The notes beneath the pieces were generated by a model. The model did no database searches. It was not told the origin of the DNA and saw only the letters and a list, made by a program, of their open reading frames with translations. From positions 731,243 to 795,242 of the forward strand of contig NZ_JAIUFY010000005.1 in NCBI RefSeq assembly GCF_020165855.1: DNA of 64,000 nt, read 5' to 3'. The position numbers were made by a program, and so were the translations under genes. This DNA is from Celeribacter litoreus. GTDB lineage: Bacteria; Pseudomonadota; Alphaproteobacteria; Rhodobacterales; Rhodobacteraceae. Position 1 is the stretch's first letter; each line of letters begins with the position of its first letter. Of this stretch, positions 60,721 to 64,000 are shown one piece after another.

Positions 60721-61839
60721 TTACTGGCCGATCTGGGCTAGGGAGTCCGCAGAAGTGGCCGCGCCGGTGATCGCGCTGATGGTTTTCTGCCATTGGACGA
60801 ATGGCGCCTCTGTCACGTAGACGGTGTCGCCGTCGCGGATCAGGAAGTCCTGAGCGAGGAACAATCCGTTCGGTTCTGTCAGGTCGAGCACATAAACGAC
60901 GCGCTGATCGCCGACGAGGTCGGTCCTATTGGTGACCTGACGGGCAATGGTCTCGGGCTCTTTGCGGAGGACGAAAACGCCTTTTGGATCGGCTGTGCCC
61001 GTTCTCAGGCCGCCGACTTGCGCGATTGCTTCGAGAGCGGAGAGATCGCGGGTCTCGAAGGAAATGACGCTTTGGCCACCCGTGGCGCCCATGGCGATGT
61101 AGGATCTAGGATCAGCCTCGATGATAATTCGGTCGCCGTCACGAAGCGCGATGTCGAATTCAGGTTTTTCGTAAAGGTCTTCAAACCACACTCTTCCGGT
61201 GAGCCCGCCACGGGTGACTTTTACCTGAGCGACACCCGGGTCGACCGCAACACCGCCGGCGCTTGCAAGCATTGCTGTAAGGCGGCGTGTCGGACGCTCG
61301 ATCTGCACCACCCCATTGCCTGCAATCGTCACCGTGGCTCCGTCTCCCGCAGAGCGCGTCAGCATGACCTGCGGGTCAGGCGTTTGCGTCGCGAGTTTTT
61401 CGGTGATGATCCGGCGGATCGCTTCGGGGCTATTGCCAGCCGCCTTGATCCGTCCGGCGTAGGGCACAAAGATAAAGCCGGTTCCATCCACCTGAACGTT
61501 TGAGAGGCTCGTGGCGCTGCCGCCTGCGCCTGAGAGCAGGCCGTCATCAACGTTTTCCCAGATCGTCAGCGAAAGCGTGTCGCCTGGGGCGATTGTGTCC
61601 GACCCGATGAGGCCCGCGTTGATGAACGAAGGTGGAAAGGCGAGGACTTCTTTGAACGCAGTGATTTCGTTGACCTGGTCGTCAATGGGAACAATGAACG
61701 ATCCGTTTTCAGTCGAAGAGGCGCCAGACAGAAGTTCGCTCTTGTAGGGGCCGGAACGTGGAAGCCCACAGGCGGAAAGGCTCGTCATCAGGAAGACAAG
61801 CGCCATAGCGCGGGTTTTACGCGACGTCAGAAATGTCAC
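60721..61839 (-). CDS. Polysaccharide export outer-membrane lipoprotein (Wza/KpsD type)
   Basis: The 372 aa protein has a lipoprotein signal with lipobox LSACG (Cys24), a Poly_export domain (IAPGDTLSLTIWENVDDGLL, VQVDGTGFIFVPYAGRIKAAGNSPEAIRRIITEKL), and SLBB domains (VQIERPTRRLTAMLASAGGV, LSALEAIAQVGGLRTGTADPKGVFVLR). It forms the outer-membrane channel for capsule export. The start is a GTG behind GGAG. kpsC follows after the stop, and kpsS lies upstream on the same strand. Confidence 0.93.
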   Translation of the reverse strand: MTFLTSRKTRAMALVFLMTSLSACGLPRSGPYKSELLSGASSTENGSFIVPIDDQVNEITAFKEVLAFPPSFINAGLIGSDTIAPGDTLSLTIWENVDDGLLSGAGGSATSLSNVQVDGTGFIFVPYAGRIKAAGNSPEAIRRIITEKLATQTPDPQVMLTRSAGDGATVTIAGNGVVQIERPTRRLTAMLASAGGVAVDPGVAQVKVTRGGLTGRVWFEDLYEKPEFDIALRDGDRIIIEADPRSYIAMGATGGQSVISFETRDLSALEAIAQVGGLRTGTADPKGVFVLRKEPETIARQVTNRTDLVGDQRVVYVLDLTEPNGLFLAQDFLIRDGDTVYVTEAPFVQWQKTISAITGAATSADSLAQIGQ

Positions 61840-62021
61840 TCTCGATCTCCTCTGCCTGCAAACCGGCTTTGGCCAATGTTTCCCATGGGTTTAGTGGGAA
61901 CGCTATTCGATGGCGAGTCAAAAATCCACATGGACGCGGGTGCAGCAATGGGCGTGCTTGAATGTGTTGCGGACCTGCAGCGGAGACAAGCGGGATTGAG
62001 TGGTCTCCGGCCACATTATGT
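61840..62021. other. 182-base spacer between kpsS and wza
   Basis: No gene or strong hairpin is seen. It may hold a wza promoter, since the spacing is too wide for translational coupling with kpsS. Confidence 0.4.
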
Positions 62022-63344
62022 TTACTTTACAAGACGTAACGGAGGGCGAGGAGAAGCTGTGCCAGAGAGAAGTGCCGTGTCAGGGCTTTCCTTTGCGAGC
62101 ATCAAATCCACAACCAGACGCAGGAGCCGCTTTCGTCCCCGATGGGAGTAGAATCCACCGGCGACCTGCGATGTTTCAAGAAGGAAGTGACGGTAGGTGC
62201 TGTAGGCTTGTGCATTGGGGCGCGTCGGCGCGCGGAAGAACTCTTCGAGAGGCTGGGTCGAGACGAATTCCGGTTTGTTGTATACGGCGCTGCCGAGTGT
62301 CCGGATCGGGAGGCCAAGCCAAAGCGCCTGCTGTCCTGCGGTCGAATTGACCGTCACGGCGGATCTGGCGTTGCTCAGAAGTTTCTGCAGTTTGCCGCCG
62401 CGCACAAAGTGAACGCGGTCTTGCAAGCCGTGTTCGCCAGCAAGGCGTTTGATCTCGTGCTTGAGGTTGCGGCGGTCGTTTTCTAGCGGGTGGGCTTTGA
62501 ACACGAGATGATGGTGTTTCGGTGCACCTTTCGCAAAGCCATCGATCACGTCGGCCATGAACTCCGTCATCGTGGCGTAGGGGCTATGAAACAGAAAGCT
62601 CGTGTCATGCTCGATCTGGAGAAGCGCAATGTGGAACGGATGCCCTGCTCCGAGAATCGCGCGTGTCCGAAGTGCGCGGGAGATCCAATGAGTAGGCATC
62701 ATCATGAGGCGTTTGAAATACAACAGGAACTCTCGATGAACAGGGAGTTCCCTGTGGCCGCGGTAATTCTTGAACGACGAATTCCTGAAGATCACGAACC
62801 AGTGGTAGAGAGCGCCGTAGAAGATGTGTTCCTTCATATCCCCCCAGAGTGCGGGGGTCTCGATCGGGTCATGCTCGATCTCGTTGAGCGCGTCTGACAT
62901 CTCATCCACGGTGAGGTCCATCAGAACGGAATGCCCGTTCGATCCGTCCCGCTCGTAAGTGACCCAGTATGGACGAATATACCCCTCTTCAAACACGTGG
63001 ACCGTCAGGCCCCGCGCCTTTGCCCGCTCAATCGCGAGCGCATGGACTGGCCGCGTGTCTCCGTAGAGCACGAGGTCAGTTACACCTTTTTCGGAGATGA
63101 TTTCTTCAAGGCGCTCGGGCCATGCGTCGGGAGAGTCGGTATAGGGGATGAAAGATGACTTCGAAAACCAGAACGCCCGATCGCCGGCATTAAAGCCCAC
63201 GCGCCAGACGTCTGCGCCTGCGGATTTGAGCATTTTCCCGAGCGACCAGAAAAAAGGCCCGTGAGGTCCTTGGAGAAGGAGAAAGACACGGTTCGTATCA
63301 GATGGGTCACTCGATAACACTGGCATGCAGACCTTTTGCGCCAT
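62022..63344 (-). CDS. kpsS: Capsule biosynthesis protein KpsS-like
   Basis: The 440 aa protein matches KpsS/LipB, which adds the first Kdo to the lipid acceptor. FLLLQGPHGPFFWSLGKMLKSAGADVWRVGFNAGDRAFW opens the chain, followed by LVLYGDTRPVHALAIERAKARGLTVHVFEEGYIRPYWVTYER, FHSPYATMTEFMADVIDGFA, HLVFKAHPLENDRR and SAVTVNSTAGQQALWLGLPIRTLG. These are the Capsule_synth-type motifs of KpsS. There is no signal peptide. The ATG at 63344 is used; a second ATG at 63326 has the better AAAGG spacing. Its pairing with KpsC and the export lipoprotein points to an ABC-type (group 2) capsule. Confidence 0.9.
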   Translation of the reverse strand: MAQKVCMPVLSSDPSDTNRVFLLLQGPHGPFFWSLGKMLKSAGADVWRVGFNAGDRAFWFSKSSFIPYTDSPDAWPERLEEIISEKGVTDLVLYGDTRPVHALAIERAKARGLTVHVFEEGYIRPYWVTYERDGSNGHSVLMDLTVDEMSDALNEIEHDPIETPALWGDMKEHIFYGALYHWFVIFRNSSFKNYRGHRELPVHREFLLYFKRLMMMPTHWISRALRTRAILGAGHPFHIALLQIEHDTSFLFHSPYATMTEFMADVIDGFAKGAPKHHHLVFKAHPLENDRRNLKHEIKRLAGEHGLQDRVHFVRGGKLQKLLSNARSAVTVNSTAGQQALWLGLPIRTLGSAVYNKPEFVSTQPLEEFFRAPTRPNAQAYSTYRHFLLETSQVAGGFYSHRGRKRLLRLVVDLMLAKESPDTALLSGTASPRPPLRLVK

Positions 63345-63534
63345 TCTTCGATAAATGTCTGTTAAAAACCTGACTGTCCGGGAAAAATCGGGCTGATTTG
63401 TGGCGCGAGGGCCGCAGGATTTTTTGCCGTCCTCTTGATCGATGCAGGATCGGAAATCGCATTGTGAGATCCTGCCGCTTGCAGAGCGGCGTCGCGATGG
63501 CTAGGACTTTGTCAAAACACCTCAAGGAGACGGC

Positions 63535-64000
63535 ATGTTCACCGGCATTATCACCGACATCGGCAAGGTTCTTGAACTCGAGAAACGCGGGGATTTGCGG
63601 GCGCGCATCGGATGTGCCTACGATATCGCCGGCATCGAGATCGGCGCCTCTATCGCCTGTAACGGTGTGTGCCTGACGGTGATCGCCCTCGGCTCTGAGC
63701 CGCAAAACTGGTTCGATGTCGAAATCTCTGCCGAAAGTGTGTCGAAGACCAACATTGGCGATTGGGTCGAAGGCACCGCGCTCAATCTGGAGCGGGCGCT
63801 GAAACTGGGTGACGAACTGGGCGGTCATATCGTCTCGGGTCACGTGGATGGCGTCGCTGAAATCATTGGGCTGACCGATGAAGGCGACAGCACGCGGATC
63901 ACGTTCAAAGCTCCGGATGAACTCGCAAAATTCATTGCGCCGAAAGGGTCGGTTGCCCTGAATGGCACCTCGTTGACCGTGAATGAGGTCGACGGTGCGA
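63535..64000 (+). CDS. ribE: Riboflavin synthase alpha chain, 5' part
   Basis: The visible 155 residues match riboflavin synthase: MFTGIITDIGKVLELEKRGD at the start, IGASIACNGVCLTVI, ISAESVSKTNIGDWVEGTALNLERALKLGDELGGHIVSGHVDG and, in the second barrel, LNGTSLTVNEVDG. It dismutates lumazine to riboflavin. The gene runs off the window end. Start is the ATG behind AAGGAGACGG. I see no FMN riboswitch in the 190 bases upstream. Confidence 0.95.
   Translation, partial: MFTGIITDIGKVLELEKRGDLRARIGCAYDIAGIEIGASIACNGVCLTVIALGSEPQNWFDVEISAESVSKTNIGDWVEGTALNLERALKLGDELGGHIVSGHVDGVAEIIGLTDEGDSTRITFKAPDELAKFIAPKGSVALNGTSLTVNEVDGA

Noticed and set aside
63345-63534. FMN riboswitch in front of ribE
   Set aside because: The region lacks the conserved AGGGCGGGGTG-type core and the multi-stem layout.
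1-64000. CRISPR arrays, insertion sequences, prophage genes or rRNA operons
   Set aside because: No regularly spaced repeats, transposase, integrase, phage structural genes or rRNA sequence were found.

Overview
The window is a piece of an alphaproteobacterial chromosome, most likely from the Rhodobacteraceae (Roseobacter group). Grounds: a PccR-type regulator beside propionyl-CoA carboxylase genes, HdaA, a short (445 aa) prolyl-tRNA synthetase, PleD, DUF3572, DUF983, NrdR-RibD order, and GC-rich codon use throughout apart from one AT-rich gene. It holds about 65 protein genes and three tRNA genes. I see no CRISPR array, insertion sequence, prophage or rRNA.

Layout. 1-2.4 kb: tRNA-Asp, a DMT exporter and the short-chain acyl-CoA regulator PccR. 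2.5-12.6 kb: methylmalonyl-CoA pathway locus (MFS transporter, pccB, four small genes including a RidA homologue, a lipoprotein, pccA, mutase), with TTTGCAAA-type repeats in front of pccR and between the MFS gene and pccB. 12.7-20.7 kb: nhaA, a VOC/GNAT/TerB-J/EEP run, then perM-like, hdaA and ppx on the minus strand with no ppk1 between hdaA and ppx. 20.9-25.7 kb: proS, fasciclin protein, DUF2937, LolC/E and LolD. 25.8-31.4 kb: RcnB-like protein, an AT-rich abortive-infection-type gene directly behind parE, ppk2, GNAT, DUF983. 31.7-34.1 kb: EF-hand protein, ECF sigma factor, membrane anchored anti-sigma candidate, CpxP-like protein. 34.1-38.3 kb: a c-di-GMP block: PleD, DUF3572, HAD phosphatase, an H-NOX-family protein whose proximal heme histidine is replaced by glutamate, and an HNOBA-GGDEF cyclase. 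38.4-44.3 kb: two identical tRNA-Glu genes in inverted orientation enclosing a ugpBAEC glycerol-phosphate importer and an EEP-family phosphoesterase. 44.3-54 kb: recJ, glpX, hom, then dnaG and rpoD. 54.1-57.3 kb: HlyU-like gene, quinone oxidoreductase with a divergent HxlR regulator, small exported proteins, YjbQ. 57.4-64 kb: nrdR, ribD, a capsule export trio (kpsC, wza/kpsD, kpsS) on the opposite strand, and the start of ribE.

Most of the window is core metabolism and housekeeping. The accessory or unusual signals are the heme-ligand-less H-NOX/HNOBA-cyclase pair, the tRNA-Glu inverted repeat that could allow a 5.6 kb inversion, the lone Abi gene, the N-terminally shortened KpsC with a terminator hairpin in its first codons, and the EF-hand/ECF sigma cassette. 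All functions are from reading the sequence and family knowledge; no database search was run.
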